DNA of 42,698 nt from an uncultured Clostridium sp. (GTDB lineage: Bacteria > Bacillota > Clostridia > Lachnospirales > Lachnospiraceae): assembly GCA_900555045.1 (NCBI GenBank), contig USJW01000032.1, positions 1-42,698 of the forward strand, written 5' to 3'. Positions 41,727 to 42,698 of this stretch are shown one piece after another. Below the pieces are notes generated by a model, which searched no databases, was not told where the DNA came from, and was given only the letters and a program-made list of their open reading frames with translations. Made by a program: the position numbers and the translations under genes. Numbering within the stretch: position 1 is the stretch's first letter; each line of letters begins with the position of its first letter.

Positions 41727-41911
41727 CCCAGGTCGAAGGGCGCAGGCTGGGCGCGCAGAACGAAATGTTACTTTTCAATCCATTGTCCTGATTTACGACC
41801 GCGTTACATAAGGATTTTTCTTTATTACAAATAATACTTTTTCTTCCAAAATGCCATCCAAAGTGCCACTTTGTTTCTTTGGCATTTTAGCGCTCATTAA
41901 AGGCGTAAATT

Positions 41912-42534
41912 TTACATATATTCTGGTATCGGAACACCGTGTTTTTTACAAGCTTCACATATTTTTTCTATCCCCCGTCCCCACGTTTCTACATATCCTG
42001 CCCGGAAAAATCCATTGGCAATATTGGGATTATAGGGCTGTGACCGATGACGCTCCATCAATGTTTCCACGGTCCATCCAATTGGGAAAACGCAGTCATT
42101 ACCGATATATACCGCATCCTCATGTATCCGGATTTGTATTGGAACTAGCGCTGCATAATTGGAATGGATAATCGCATTATATACCACATCTCTGACGGCT
42201 GCTTTAGGAAGAGAATATCCGATTTTGATATATGCACCCGTAACCCACTTTTCTGGATTTCTATGAAACAAGAGAATTGCTGCTCGTTTCAGCTTACCAT
42301 GTTCAAGAAGGCCGAGGTTATCCAAAAGCTGCTCGTTACTCATATTCAGATCATCTTCTGTCATGCGACCGCTTCGCAGAGCCTCTCGCCGAAAATATCG
42401 AAACTCTCTTTGTCCAAATTGTCAACCGTAACGCCATCCATCGGAACTGTATCCCATTTATATCCGGTTTTGCCATAAAAGTCAATAAAAAAGACAAACT
42501 TTATATACTTTCAAAATGTGATGAAAGGTAGATA
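41912..42534 (-). pseudogene. Decayed ATP-binding (HATPase, AlbA_2-type) regulator with frameshift and internal deletion
   Basis: From 42364 down, 150 residues resemble the second half of RecG-like/AlbA_2 ATP-binding proteins: MTEDDLNMSNEQLLDNLGLL, GKLKRAAILLFHRNPEKW, AAVRDVVYNAIIHSNYAALV, and NPNIANGFFRAGYVETWGRG. Between the phrase TGAYIKIGY and SLPKAAVRD a conserved stretch of roughly 50-60 residues (the region before the HATPase helix) is missing. The upstream part (YGKTGYKWDTVPMDGV, then DKESFDIFGE) lies in a different frame, joined by a frameshift near 42.37 kb where RSGR precedes the ATG. Two lesions make it a pseudogene. Confidence 0.7.
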
Positions 42535-42558
42535 TAGCTGCCTGGTGACTATGGAATT

Positions 42559-42698
42559 ATTTTTTCATTTTCTGTTTGTACATTTCTGCATAAGTGATGT
42601 ATTCATCATTACCGAGTAGCGAAACAAATTTCCCGACTAAATTTTCATTCGATATCAATGTTATACAGGTTCAGTTTTCTCAGCTTTTTTATTAGGAA
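42559..42698 (-). pseudogene. Partial, frameshifted gene at the window edge
   Basis: Two overlapping minus-strand frames run into the window end: KKLRKLNLYNIDIE then stop, and NENLVGKFVSLLGNDEYITY ending KQKMKK at 42559. They join sensibly by a single-base shift near 42.65 kb. The gene continues beyond the window, so family and status cannot be settled. Confidence 0.35.

Overview
The window looks like chromosomal DNA of an endospore-forming, anaerobic, fairly high-GC Clostridia member, most likely a gut-type Lachnospiraceae (Enterocloster/Hungatella-like). This taxon is inferred from gene content: cotJABC, spoIID-spoIIQ, ferredoxin-dependent 2-ketoacid oxidoreductase, tripartite tricarboxylate transport, strong AGGAGG-type ribosome binding sites and many GTG starts. 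No rRNA or tRNA gene was recognised.

Layout. (1) 0-2.4 kb: a PaaI-type thioesterase, a tiny cysteine-rich protein and the spore coat operon cotJA-cotJB-cotJC, closed by a 19-bp bidirectional terminator. (2) 2.4-10 kb: a divergent locus that joins MurNAc salvage to D-amino acid catabolism. Leftward: D-threonine aldolase/D-serine dehydratase-like PLP enzyme, RidA-like deaminase, MurQ, MurP and MupG. Rightward: YheO/DauR-type PAS regulator and N-acyl-D-amino acid deacylase. The divergent promoters carry two identical 16-bp repeats. (3) 10-15.7 kb: a leftward arylpyruvate operon: phenylacetate-CoA ligase, IorA, IorB, a second phenylacetate-CoA ligase and an ACT-domain protein. (4) 15.7-19 kb: a small AT-richer insert with a Fic protein flanked on both sides by TTCGTCC boxes, then a CAT-family acetyltransferase and a CBS-pair protein. 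(5) 19-21 kb: spoIID and spoIIQ, both with apparently altered catalytic residues, preceded by an odd GATGA/G-rich tract. (6) 21-30.4 kb: M32 carboxypeptidase and a tricarboxylate transport system (tctC-tctB-tctA), a hybrid histidine kinase with its own TctC-like lipoprotein, and a divergent OmpR-type response regulator. (7) 30.8-32.4 kb: flavodoxin and nitroreductase, then gene debris (NERD/HRDC-like). (8) 32.4-42.7 kb: an AT-richer defence island on the minus strand: a Wadjet system jetA-jetB-jetC-jetD with an HNH endonuclease gene overlapping the end of jetD, a pRiA4b ORF-3-like protein and a small unknown protein upstream, and then decayed genes (GH1 glycosidase tail, frameshifted and deleted ATP-binding regulator) up to the window edge.

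The most interesting items are the five-gene Wadjet+HNH operon, the combined MurNAc/D-amino acid locus with its shared operators, the box-flanked Fic gene, and the SpoIID/SpoIIQ pair with substituted catalytic positions.
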